A stretch of 43,409 bases of DNA from DATEVL01 sp035471625 (lineage in GTDB: Bacteria; Chloroflexota; Anaerolineae; Anaerolineales; E44-bin32): positions 1-43,409 of the forward strand of contig DATIPT010000024.1 in assembly GCA_035471625.1 (NCBI GenBank), given 5' to 3'. This document shows, one piece after another, positions 23,465 through 31,742 of this stretch (its first letter is position 1; each line of letters opens with the position of its first letter). A model generated the notes under the pieces. The model was not told the origin of the DNA, did no database searches, and saw only the letters and a list, made by a program, of their open reading frames with translations. Both the position numbers and the translations under genes were made by a program.

Positions 23465-24520
23465 CTACGAGCCGAGGGACCCCAGGAAGGTAAGGACCTG
23501 CCAGATCTGGTCCTCCGTCAGCACTTCCCTCCAGCCAGGCATGGCACCGCGGCCGAGCGTCATGACGCAGAGCGCCTCACCCGGCTCCCGGCGCAGTTGG
23601 GCCTGGTAGGCCTGGCTGGTGAAGTCCGGGGCGCCGGTGATGGCGCCGCTCCCATCCGGGGCATGACACGCCGAGCAGGATTGGCCGTAGATCGCGTCGC
23701 CCGCCTCGATCGCGGCCTGATCGTCCCAAGTGAAGGGGTTGGTCTTGGCCAGTGTCGCCGCGTCGCAGGCCGCCTCGACACCAGCGGTCGCTTCGGCCGT
23801 CGGCTGGCCTTCGGGCCCCGCCTCTTCGCCGATGGCGGAGTCGAAGGTGAAGGTCCGCAGATAGTCGATCACGGACCACCGCTCGTCCTGGGAAAGGCGG
23901 CCCTGCCAGGCCGGCATCGAGCCGCGGCCCTGGGTCAGGACCAGGTAGAAGTCTCGCGGGGCTCGGCTGCCCATGATGCGCAGGTCACTGAAATCGGCCG
24001 CCCCCAGGACTTTGCCGGTCCCATCCTCCCCGTGGCATGCAACGCAGTTTGTCTCATAGATCGACTGTCCCAGCGCCAGGGACTCGGGGGTGGTTGAGAA
24101 ACTCCAGACCTTGGCCACGGTGTCCCATCGTTCGTCGGACGTCATCCGCCCCTGGAAGGCCGGCATTTGCCCGCGGCCTTCGGTGATGGCGGCATAGAAC
24201 GACGTCGGTGACTCGCCGCGCATGAAGTCGAGGTCCTGGAAATTCCGCGCCCCGGGGACCGTTCCCCGTCCGTCTTCACCATGACAGCCGGCGCACTGTG
24301 GGCCATAGATCGCGGTGGCCAATTCCACCGACGGTTTCCGGGCCGGGTAACTCTGTATGTCGATCGGTGCCTCGGTCGGCTCGCCGGGCAGAGTCACGGG
24401 CAGGGTAGCCGGGATCAGGGTCGGGATGGGGGTCGGCCCGCCGGGAAGGCTCTGCGGGGCGGCACATCCGGCCAGGAGGAGCCCCAGGAAGACCGTGAAG
24501 ACGACGAGTCTGGCTTTCAT
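23465..24520 (-). CDS. Triheme cytochrome c lipoprotein
   Basis: A 351-residue exported protein with lipobox LAGC (Cys19), a Pro/Thr-rich linker and three cytochrome c domains in a row. The heme motifs are CAGCHGEDGRGTV, CVACHGEDGTGKV and CSACHAPDGSGAI, and each domain ends with the distal methionine in a GRGxMPAxxGRL-type loop (GQMPAFQGRM, GSMPAWQGRL, GAMPGWREVL), so His-Met ligation is expected. A 40-residue linker (EEAGPEGQPTAEATAG) separates domains 2 and 3. It starts 15 bases after actE and is probably co-transcribed with Alternative Complex III, passing electrons to a soluble carrier or terminal oxidase. Confidence 0.9.
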   Translation of the reverse strand: MKARLVVFTVFLGLLLAGCAAPQSLPGGPTPIPTLIPATLPVTLPGEPTEAPIDIQSYPARKPSVELATAIYGPQCAGCHGEDGRGTVPGARNFQDLDFMRGESPTSFYAAITEGRGQMPAFQGRMTSDERWDTVAKVWSFSTTPESLALGQSIYETNCVACHGEDGTGKVLGAADFSDLRIMGSRAPRDFYLVLTQGRGSMPAWQGRLSQDERWSVIDYLRTFTFDSAIGEEAGPEGQPTAEATAGVEAACDAATLAKTNPFTWDDQAAIEAGDAIYGQSCSACHAPDGSGAITGAPDFTSQAYQAQLRREPGEALCVMTLGRGAMPGWREVLTEDQIWQVLTFLGSLGS

Positions 24521-24535
24521 GCGTGGCGGACCTCC

Positions 24536-25051
24536 CTATTCACCCGCCCGGTACGGGAGGGTGCGGACGAAGTTGACGACATCCCATCGCTCGCGCGGGG
24601 TGAGGTTCTCCGCCAGCGGAGGCATCTCCCCGAAGCCTTGCACGATGGTCAGGTACACCGAGCCGTCGAACTCGGCGGTGATCTGCGGCCCGGTGAGGTT
24701 CTCCGGCGTGCGGTCGAAATAGTCGGCCAGCGGGCCGTCCCCGTGTCCCAACTCGCCGTGGCACAACTGGCAGTGCAGGTCGTACAGAATGTCCCCCCGC
24801 TGCAGGGAAATCTCATCGGCGGGGACTGGATTGAGCGGGAGCTCCTCGGGGATCACGGCCAAACCCTCAAAGGACACCGAGTTGGCCGGAGGGGCGAGGC
24901 GAGGGGCCTCGAATTGCGTGACCGACGGCTGGCTCGACATGTCGGACGGATACGAGATCTTGATCACCTCGAAGGTAAAGAGCATCCCGATCGCAAACGG
25001 CGCGAGGGCCAGGCCGATGATGACGAGACCGCGTCGCAGGCGGGGGTTCAT
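24536..25051 (-). CDS. actE: Alternative Complex III subunit ActE, monoheme cytochrome c
   Basis: A 171-residue protein with an N-terminal membrane anchor (about 8-28, LVIIGLALAPFAIGMLFTF) and one cytochrome c domain: CQLCHGELGHGDGPL as heme site and a later FGEMPPLAENL loop providing the distal methionine. Its position after actD and the anchor match ActE, which accepts electrons from the complex. The ATG at 25051 overlaps the actD stop (ATGA). Confidence 0.9.
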   Translation of the reverse strand: MNPRLRRGLVIIGLALAPFAIGMLFTFEVIKISYPSDMSSQPSVTQFEAPRLAPPANSVSFEGLAVIPEELPLNPVPADEISLQRGDILYDLHCQLCHGELGHGDGPLADYFDRTPENLTGPQITAEFDGSVYLTIVQGFGEMPPLAENLTPRERWDVVNFVRTLPYRAGE

Positions 25052-25572
25052 AGGCTGATCCACTCCGGGTCCCCGATGTGATGGGCCTTGTGGGCTTCGA
25101 GGATGTTGCGGGCCTTCGCTTCTAGGTTGCGCGGAATCTCGAGCAAGACCGCTAGCTTCCCATCGGTCACCAGGTTGTGATACGGAGCGCGCCCAAAGCG
25201 GGGGAAGTCCATCTCCCAAAGGACGCCTAGGAAGGTCGAGACGATCGTCGAGATCATGGTGAAGACGAAGACGATGACCGCCGCCGGTCCGAAGGCCGCC
25301 GGCGGATGCCCGCCGACGTCGAGGCGATACAGGTGCGGGGTGATGACGGCCAGGAACAAGCCGACCAGGAATCCGACGACGGCGCCGGCGGCCACGATGT
25401 ACGGGAGTGTGAGCCATCCGACATGTCGGCCGAGGGCCCGCTCGGGATAGGGGACACCGCTCATCACGACGATCTTCGAGTCCTCGATCCCCAGGGCGTG
25501 CAGGGCGTCGATCGCCTCGGCGGTCTGGGTGGCCTCGTCGAGCAGTGCGATCATTCGGATCGTGTCAGTCAT
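25048..25572 (-). CDS. actD: Alternative Complex III subunit ActD (DUF3341)
   Basis: A 174-residue DUF3341 protein with a soluble ferredoxin-like N-terminal part (MIALLDEATQTAEAIDALHAL), two membrane helices (about 58-80 and 95-118, VFVFTMISTIVSTFLGVLWEM) and the typical FPRFGRAPYHNLVTDGKLAVL segment afterwards. It is a structural membrane subunit without cofactors. The ATG at 25572 has GGAAGAG 6 bases upstream. It sits 26 bases after actC, in the standard C-D-E order. Confidence 0.92.
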   Translation of the reverse strand: MTDTIRMIALLDEATQTAEAIDALHALGIEDSKIVVMSGVPYPERALGRHVGWLTLPYIVAAGAVVGFLVGLFLAVITPHLYRLDVGGHPPAAFGPAAVIVFVFTMISTIVSTFLGVLWEMDFPRFGRAPYHNLVTDGKLAVLLEIPRNLEAKARNILEAHKAHHIGDPEWISL

Positions 25573-25598
25573 GATGTCTCTTCCGCCTCGGGCCGGCC

Positions 25599-27032
25599 CT
25601 ATTCGATCTCGGCCGCCGTCGGCACGAGCAGACGGCCGATCCGGCGCAGGGTGTAGCGCAGCCGCCCTTCCTTGATCTCCCACACCGGGACGTAAGGCAC
25701 GATCCGTGAGAACAGCGTGTAGAGCAGGGCGAAGGCGGCGAAGGTCATGGCAACCACGCTGATCTCAACCCAGGTGGGCCGGTAGGTTCCCCAGTTGAAG
25801 GGAAGGTCGTTGCGCTGCAGGCTGCCGATGACGATCAGGGCCCGTTCGGTGTACATCCCGACGTTCACCAGCAAGGTCGTGCCGAGGAGCAGGATCGGCG
25901 TGGTGCGCACCTTGCGGAAGGCCAGCAGCAGGATCGGGATCAGGTTGGCGCCCATCTGCAGGTAGAAGAAGGGTGCCAGGGAGCCCGAGATCTCTTCCTC
26001 GATCAGGGCCCGCACGATGGGCTCGTTGCCGTACCACTCGACCAGGAACCCGGCGAACCAGAAGTAGGTCCACAGCATCCCGGCCACCATGATCAACTTG
26101 CCGAGCGAGTCGAAATGCTCGGACCGGAGGAACTCCTGGAGCCGCATCCCGCGCCGGACGATGATCAGGATCGTCGCCAGCGCCGAGAGCCCCGAGTAGA
26201 CCGCCCCGATCACGAAGTACGGGGCGAAAATCGTGCTGTGCCAGCGCGGCTGGATCGTTACGGCGAAGTCCCACGAGACGATTGAGTGGACCGAGAGGAA
26301 GATCGGGATGATCGCCACCGAGAAGATCGCCAGCGCCCGCAGCAGCTTGTGCCACTCGGCCTCGGTGCCTCGCCATCCCAGGGCGAGCGTGCGGTAGAGC
26401 CGGTGGCGCCAACCGGTGGTGTGGTCGCGGGCCATCGCCATGTCGGGGATCATCGCCAAATACAGGTACAGCGACGAGCTCACCAGGTAGGTCGTGATCG
26501 CCACCAGGTCCCACATCAACGGAGATTGGAAGTTCGGCCACATCAGCCGGTTGTTCGGGTAGGGGATCATCCAGTAGAACTTCCACACCCGGCCGAGGTG
26601 GATCAACGGATACAGACCGGCCACCATCAACGCGAACGCCGTCATCGCTTCGGCGCCGCGTGTGATGGGCCGGCGCCAGTCGGCCTTGAGCAGACGGAGC
26701 ACGGCCGAGATCATCGTGCCGGCGTGGCTGATCCCGATCCAAAACACGAACGTCGTGATGAACAGGGTCCAGTACACGGGCCGGTTCTTCCCGGTGGTTC
26801 CGAGACCGTACTGAATGAGGTAGCCCCAGGAGTACAGCCCCCACAGGATCACGCCCCCGAGGCCCGCCACCAGGGCCCAGAAGCCCAGGCCGCCCCGAAA
26901 CATCGGCTTGAGGACGGCCTCGTTGATTTCGGCGTCGGTCCGCTGGGCGAGGAGCAAGCGCTCTTCGTATTCGGCCGGGACCTCGTCTCGGGATTCGGCC
27001 TGCCCCAGGGGCAAGGCGGCTGCATCAGACAT
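25599..27032 (-). CDS. actC: Alternative Complex III subunit ActC (NrfD/PsrC-type quinol-binding)
   Basis: A 477-residue integral membrane protein of the NrfD/PsrC family with about ten helices. Recognisable stretches are FWALVAGLGGVILWGLYSWG, VFWIGISHAGTMISAVLRLL (the conserved WIGISHAGT segment), ALMVAGLYPLIHLGR, and SIVSWDFAVTIQPRWHSTIFAPYF around the proposed quinol site. It oxidises menaquinol or ubiquinol and passes electrons to ActB. The start overlaps the actB2 stop by 8 bases. Full length for the family. Confidence 0.95.
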   Translation of the reverse strand: MSDAAALPLGQAESRDEVPAEYEERLLLAQRTDAEINEAVLKPMFRGGLGFWALVAGLGGVILWGLYSWGYLIQYGLGTTGKNRPVYWTLFITTFVFWIGISHAGTMISAVLRLLKADWRRPITRGAEAMTAFALMVAGLYPLIHLGRVWKFYWMIPYPNNRLMWPNFQSPLMWDLVAITTYLVSSSLYLYLAMIPDMAMARDHTTGWRHRLYRTLALGWRGTEAEWHKLLRALAIFSVAIIPIFLSVHSIVSWDFAVTIQPRWHSTIFAPYFVIGAVYSGLSALATILIIVRRGMRLQEFLRSEHFDSLGKLIMVAGMLWTYFWFAGFLVEWYGNEPIVRALIEEEISGSLAPFFYLQMGANLIPILLLAFRKVRTTPILLLGTTLLVNVGMYTERALIVIGSLQRNDLPFNWGTYRPTWVEISVVAMTFAAFALLYTLFSRIVPYVPVWEIKEGRLRYTLRRIGRLLVPTAAEIE

Positions 27033-27759
27033 TCGTTTCGCCTCCCTTGAGATAGACCACGGCCGGATCCGTACCGAGCTCGGCCAGCAGGCGGAAGGAC
27101 CGCCGACTGCGGGCCAATTGGCTGACCCGGCTGTCGGGATCGTTGAGGTCTCCGAAAATCAGGGCCCCGGGCGGGCAGGTCTGGACGCAGGCCGGCTGAA
27201 CCTCGCCGTCGTGGAGCGAACGGCCTTCGGCGGCGGCGGCGAGTTCGACCCGGCGGATCCGCTGAACGCAGAAGGTGCACTTCTCCATGATCCCGCGTGA
27301 GCGCACGGTGACGTCCGGGTTGAGCTGCTCGGTCAGCGGCTCGGGAAATTCCGGCGTGAACCAGTTGAAGGTGCGGGCCTTGTACGGGCAGGCGTTGCCG
27401 CAGAACCGCGTCCCGATACATCGGTTGTAGATCTGGGCGTTCAAGCCCTCCGGGTTGTGGTAGGTGGCGAAGACCGGGCACACCGGTTCGCACGGGGCTT
27501 CGGTGCACTGCTGGCACATGAGCGGGTTGAAGCGGGCCTTGACGTTCGGATACTGGCCCTCCCAGAAGCGCTGGATGATGACCCAGTGCAGCCAGCGTCC
27601 ATACGCCGAAGCGGTTTCGCCGGCCACCGGGACGTTGTTCTCGGCGTGACAGGCGACCAGGCAGGCCTGGCAGCCCGTGCAGCGATCGAGGTCGATCACC
27701 ATCGCCCAGCGGCGACCGTTGCCGGAAGTCTTAGTCAAGGTGTTCACGTCCCTCCCCAT
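27025..27759 (-). CDS. actB2: Alternative Complex III ActB, iron-sulfur part (separate gene)
   Basis: A 244-residue four-cluster ferredoxin-type protein. Cluster motifs in order: CTGCQACLVAC, CQQCTEAPCEPVCP, RCIGTRFCGNACPY and CTFC...CVQTCPPGA, the set found in the iron-sulfur half of ActB and in NrfC/PsrB-like subunits. It links the quinol-oxidising ActC to the heme subunits. The start is uncertain: ATG 27759, GTG 27747 or TTG 27738 all overlap the end of the upstream gene; GGGAGGG lies between the first two. In Chloroflexus and Rhodothermus the two parts are fused as one ActB, so here it is split, in a different frame. Confidence 0.92.
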   Translation of the reverse strand: MGRDVNTLTKTSGNGRRWAMVIDLDRCTGCQACLVACHAENNVPVAGETASAYGRWLHWVIIQRFWEGQYPNVKARFNPLMCQQCTEAPCEPVCPVFATYHNPEGLNAQIYNRCIGTRFCGNACPYKARTFNWFTPEFPEPLTEQLNPDVTVRSRGIMEKCTFCVQRIRRVELAAAAEGRSLHDGEVQPACVQTCPPGALIFGDLNDPDSRVSQLARSRRSFRLLAELGTDPAVVYLKGGETNV

Positions 27760-29941
27760 CCAGGCTCTCGAGTCGGGCCAGCTGGCGGCGGCGGCCGGTC
27801 GGTTCCAGGCGCACGCGGGTCGCGCCCCAGGCGAGCGCGCCGACCTGGGGATCGGTCGTCGGGGCGAGCAGCGTGATCGGATTGGCGCCGCGCCGCTCGG
27901 CGAAACGCCCATAGTCCTGGTGACCCTGGCCGACCGGGATCGCGACGACATCCGGTCGCAAACCAGGGTAGACGACAACCGGCGCTTCGAGTTCGCCGTG
28001 GGCCGAGACGACCCGGACGATGTCATCATCGTGCACGCCCAGGCGGTCGGCGGTCTCCGGGCTGAGTTCGACCCAGGTCGACCAGCGGGCGGTCGTCATC
28101 GGGTCGGGGGTTTCCTGGAGCCATGGCAGGTTCGCCCCGCGCCCATCGCTCAGGGCGACGGATGGATAGGGATGCAGATGGAAGGGATAGGCGGCGGGGG
28201 CCCCGTCGAAGGACGGCTTGACCACGGGCAAGGGGGAAGCGACGATCTCGGTCGCCTCCGGCTCGAGCGGGATCGGTTGCTCCGACCACCATCCTCCGTA
28301 CTGCCGCCACAGGCCCCAGAACCCGGCCAGGGTGCGCGCATCGTACGCGCTCAGGCTGGATCCCTGAAGATCGGAAGCAACCTCTTCCAGGTAGGCGACC
28401 TCGTTCGGCCAGGGCAGCGCTTCGGCGGCGGCGCCACCCAATCCGGCGGCGAGCGCCAGCAGGACCTCGGAGGTCGAGCGCGTGTCGTAGAGCGGCCGCA
28501 CGACCGGTTGCTGGCCGGTGACGACGGGGCGATCGGCGCCCGGGGCCGGCACTTGATAGCCCCATGACTCCAGGTAGGTGTGATCCGGCAGGATCCAATC
28601 CGACTGCGCGGCGATCTCGTCGACGAACGGACTGAACGAGAACACCGCCGGGACCCGCGCCACCGCCTCGGCGATGCCCGACGCCGGCGGCAGTTCGAAG
28701 ATCGGATTGGCGCCATAGACCATCAACAGGTCGACTTCGCCGGCCCGCATTCGGTCGATCGCCTCCCGCACCCGGGTGAACGACTCGACCGCCGGCGTTT
28801 CTCGCAGGACGGCGGTCGGGCCCGGATGTGAGAGGAAGACGCCGCCGGTTCGTCCCAACTGCGCCACGAGGACATTCAGAGCCTGCACCGCCAACATCGA
28901 GGCCGAGCCGTTGGTCTGGCCCGACAGCCCGCCGCCCGGGATGGCGACGGCCCGATCGGCATCGGCGAAGATCTGGGCCAGGCGACGAAGGCTCTCCACC
29001 GAGACGTCGCTGGCGGCCGCCATTTCAGCGACATCCACATCCTGGTACAGGATGGCAAGCTCGCGGCGAGTCCCGACGTGGCCGAGCCGTTCTTCGACGA
29101 TCAATCGGCCGATCCCCAAGGCGATGAACCCTTCGGAGCCCGGACGCACGGGGATCCACTCGTCGGCGGAGGCGGCCGTGGCCGAGAGCCGCGGCTCGAA
29201 TTGGACCAGCAGGCCACGGCCCGTGCCCCCCTGGCGCATTTCGCCATAGGCAACACTCTGCGCCACCGGCGACATCCATGTCTCGAGCAGGTTGGCACCG
29301 AACGAGAAGACGACGCTGCTGTGCTCAATGTCGTAAATGGGCAGCTCGGGCCGTCCGAAGAAGGTCTCCGCCAGCCATTGGGCCGAAGCCCGGCCTTCGA
29401 GGGCGGAATGCAGGTCGAAGACGACCGGCGGCGGAGCCCCCAGCGAATCGAGCAATCGCGCCGCCAGACGATAGGTGTGATCGGGCATCAAGCCGCCGAA
29501 GAAGAGCAGGCGCTCCGGCCTGGCCAGGGTAGAGATCTTCTCGGTCAGCGTTGCCAGGGCGTCTTCCCACGGAACGGGCTCGAATACCCGCGACCCGCGG
29601 CCGCCCGTCTGGCGGACGGCATTGCGCAGGCGATCCGGGTTGTAGAGCGCCTGCAGCCCGGCCTGTCCGCGGGCGCACAGCTTGCCGCGATTCAGCGGAT
29701 GCAGGGGATTGCCCTCGATCTTGCGGGCCCGCCCGTTGAGCACCCGCACCAGGATCCCGCAACCGGCGGCGCACTGGCGGCAGGTGCTGGCGAACCAGGC
29801 TTCTTCGCCGGTGAGCGATTCCTCCGGCGGGTGGGAGAACGGTTGGAGCAGGAAGCGCTGCGCCTGTGGCGCCAGCCCGCTGGCGCCGGTGGCACCGACG
29901 GCGATCTTGAGGAACTCGCGACGAGAAAGGGGTTGAGTCAT
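27731..29941 (-). CDS. actB1: Alternative Complex III ActB, molybdopterin-oxidoreductase-like part
   Basis: A 736-residue protein of the molybdopterin-oxidoreductase fold. A twin-arginine signal (LSRREFLKIAVGATGAS) indicates Tat export in folded form. A cluster site CRQCAAGCG with a downstream LCARGQAG follows (about 53-100). Further segments include VYGANPIFELPPASG and the DWILPDHTYLESWG pair, where true enzymes bind the pterin. In Alternative Complex III this part is known to lack molybdenum and serves structure. The ATG at 29941 is 7 bases after the actA stop and has no visible ribosome site, suggesting coupling. It ends with TAA 29 bases inside the start of actB2. Confidence 0.92.
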   Translation of the reverse strand: MTQPLSRREFLKIAVGATGASGLAPQAQRFLLQPFSHPPEESLTGEEAWFASTCRQCAAGCGILVRVLNGRARKIEGNPLHPLNRGKLCARGQAGLQALYNPDRLRNAVRQTGGRGSRVFEPVPWEDALATLTEKISTLARPERLLFFGGLMPDHTYRLAARLLDSLGAPPPVVFDLHSALEGRASAQWLAETFFGRPELPIYDIEHSSVVFSFGANLLETWMSPVAQSVAYGEMRQGGTGRGLLVQFEPRLSATAASADEWIPVRPGSEGFIALGIGRLIVEERLGHVGTRRELAILYQDVDVAEMAAASDVSVESLRRLAQIFADADRAVAIPGGGLSGQTNGSASMLAVQALNVLVAQLGRTGGVFLSHPGPTAVLRETPAVESFTRVREAIDRMRAGEVDLLMVYGANPIFELPPASGIAEAVARVPAVFSFSPFVDEIAAQSDWILPDHTYLESWGYQVPAPGADRPVVTGQQPVVRPLYDTRSTSEVLLALAAGLGGAAAEALPWPNEVAYLEEVASDLQGSSLSAYDARTLAGFWGLWRQYGGWWSEQPIPLEPEATEIVASPLPVVKPSFDGAPAAYPFHLHPYPSVALSDGRGANLPWLQETPDPMTTARWSTWVELSPETADRLGVHDDDIVRVVSAHGELEAPVVVYPGLRPDVVAIPVGQGHQDYGRFAERRGANPITLLAPTTDPQVGALAWGATRVRLEPTGRRRQLARLESLDGEGREHLD

Positions 29942-29948
29942 GGGCGGG

Positions 29949-30503
29949 TCACTTGTGGCACGCCACGCAATCAGCCAGGCGGGCAACCTTCTCCTGGGGC
30001 TGATCGAGGTGGCAGCTGAGGCACCAGCCCATGTCCATTCGGACGACGGGCCGGGCCACGGTCATCCGGGAGACCTCTCCGTGACAGGCCTCGCAGTTCA
30101 GGCCGGCGCCGAGGTGCGGTTGGTGGGAGAAGAAAACGAAGTCCGGCTGGAGGTTCACCCTCACCCACGGGATCGCCTCGCCCTGGGAGGCGTACTCGGC
30201 GATCTTCTGGACTTCAGGGTGTTCGACCTCGATCACGGCATGGCAGCCCATGCACTTCTCCGCGGTGGGGATTCCGGCCGACGACGTGCGCTGGGCGCCG
30301 GAGTGACAGTAAAGGCACTCGACCCCGGCGGCCACGTGGACCTCGTGGCTGTAGGCGATCGGTTGCTCCGGGGCGGCGAAGGCCTGGACGCGCGTCCATA
30401 CCAGGCCTGCCCCCAGGAGCAGGACCAGGCCGACCACGGCCGCCACGAGGAGGCGCCTGACCGGGAGAGACCGGCTGGCAGGGCTCTGCGGAGGTTGGTT
30501 CAT
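29949..30503 (-). CDS. actA: Alternative Complex III subunit ActA, pentaheme cytochrome c
   Basis: A 184-residue protein with an N-terminal membrane helix (about 17-37) and five CxxCH motifs: CLYCH, CMGCH, CEACH, CLSCH and CVACH, matching ActA. Histidines in YSHEVHVAAG and FFSHQPHLGAG are likely distal ligands. It carries electrons from ActB outward. The upstream receiver-like gene is 46 bases away, so a shared transcript is possible. Confidence 0.94.
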   Translation of the reverse strand: MNQPPQSPASRSLPVRRLLVAAVVGLVLLLGAGLVWTRVQAFAAPEQPIAYSHEVHVAAGVECLYCHSGAQRTSSAGIPTAEKCMGCHAVIEVEHPEVQKIAEYASQGEAIPWVRVNLQPDFVFFSHQPHLGAGLNCEACHGEVSRMTVARPVVRMDMGWCLSCHLDQPQEKVARLADCVACHK

Positions 30504-30549
30504 CGAAGGCTCAGCGCCATCCTTCCTTGAGTCAAAGCCCGCCTCCTGG

Positions 30550-30885
30550 TCAGGTAGTCCGCAGGATCCGGAGGAGATCCTCGGGATCGGCGACGGTACG
30601 CTGCTCGCGGCGGTAGACCTGCAATCCGTTGTCGCTGAGGTTGAGGCCGAGGATCAGCATCTCGGACGGCCCGGCCCGCAGGGCCTCGATTGCCTCTGTC
30701 GGGGCGCCGGGGGAACCTTCCTCTGCAATCACCACGTCCGGTTGCATCCGGCCGATTTCCTCCAGGCCGATCGCCGGGTCCGAGCTTCCCCCGACGACCT
30801 CGACCTCGGCCCCTCGCAGGAGGCGGCCGAGCGTCTCGGAGAAGAGGGGGTGCGTCCAGAGAATGTACACACGATGTTTCGCCAT
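30550..30885 (-). CDS. Degenerate receiver-domain protein (pseudo-REC)
   Basis: A 111-residue stand-alone protein with the receiver fold pattern (strand VYILW, helix SETLGRLLRGA, strand VEVVGGSS, PDVVIAEEGSPG, LILGLNLSDNGLQVY). The acidic pair that normally follows strand 1 is replaced by THP, and the phosphoacceptor aspartate falls on Glu55 or 56, so it cannot be phosphorylated in the usual way; the glutamate may mimic the phosphorylated state. No output domain. It lies between the NarL-type regulator and actA, suggesting a role in redox control of the operon. ATG 30885 has GGGGCGGGA upstream, a weak site. Confidence 0.7.
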   Translation of the reverse strand: MAKHRVYILWTHPLFSETLGRLLRGAEVEVVGGSSDPAIGLEEIGRMQPDVVIAEEGSPGAPTEAIEALRAGPSEMLILGLNLSDNGLQVYRREQRTVADPEDLLRILRTT

Positions 30886-31064
30886 TCCCGCCCCGGCGAC
30901 ATCCAAGCCCGAGAGATCCTTAGGACCAGATTAGTGGGATCCTTCACGCACGGGAATCAGGGGCCGCGCCAGATCCCTCGCGCAAATCGCCAGATGGGGC
31001 AGGTGAAGGGGAGAGGACGGAGCAGGCCGGTAACGGCGGCATGGCCGGGCCGGCAGGGAGCAGG

Positions 31065-31742
31065 CTAGGGGTTTGGCGCCCCGGGGTCTTCGCCGATCCA
31101 GCCCCGCTTGCGGGCGTACTGGACGAGGCCGTGCTGCGTGTCCAGATCGAGTTTTTGCATCAGGTTGTTCCGGTGGCTGTGGACGGTGCTGGGGCTGATG
31201 ACCAGCCGGTCGGCGATTTCCTTGTTGGTGTAGCCTTCGGCGATCAGGCGAAGGATCTGCCGCTCGCGAGGCGTCAGCCGTTGGTCCGCCGGGTCGTCGA
31301 GGCCTGGCGTCCGGCTCAGGTAGTCCTGCATCAGCTTCTTGGCCATCGCCGGATATAGGAAGGCCTCCCCGCGGGCGACGCTGCGGATCGCCCCCAAGAG
31401 ATCGTTGGTGTCTGCTGCTTTGAGGACGTACCCAGAGGCGCCGGCCTTGAGCATGGCGAAGAAGTGCTCGTCGGAACGATGCATCGTCAGGACGAGGATC
31501 CCGATTTCGGGTGAGGCAGCCTTGATGCGGCGAGTCGCCTCGATCCCATCCACGCCCGGCATGGCAATGTCCATCAGGATGACATCCGGCTGCAGTGATT
31601 GCGCCATCCCGATGGCGGCCTCCCCGGTGATCGCCTCGCCGACAACGTCCATATCGGGCTCGCCTTCTAGCAGGAGGCGAACCCCGCTGCGGACGATCGT
31701 GTGGTCGTCGGCGATCAGGACCCGGATCTTGCTAGCGGCCAT
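31065..31742 (-). CDS. NarL/LuxR-type response regulator
   Basis: A 225-residue two-domain regulator. The receiver has the acidic pair D12-D13, phosphoacceptor D58 in DVILMDIAMPG and Lys108 in GYVLKAA. The GerE-type helix-turn-helix lies at about 155-215: LTPRERQILRLIAEGYTNKE, IADRLVISPSTVHSHRNNLM. It overlaps the kinase stop by 11 bases, so the pair is co-translated. The target is probably the Alternative Complex III operon just downstream, an inference from position. Confidence 0.95.
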   Translation of the reverse strand: MAASKIRVLIADDHTIVRSGVRLLLEGEPDMDVVGEAITGEAAIGMAQSLQPDVILMDIAMPGVDGIEATRRIKAASPEIGILVLTMHRSDEHFFAMLKAGASGYVLKAADTNDLLGAIRSVARGEAFLYPAMAKKLMQDYLSRTPGLDDPADQRLTPRERQILRLIAEGYTNKEIADRLVISPSTVHSHRNNLMQKLDLDTQHGLVQYARKRGWIGEDPGAPNP

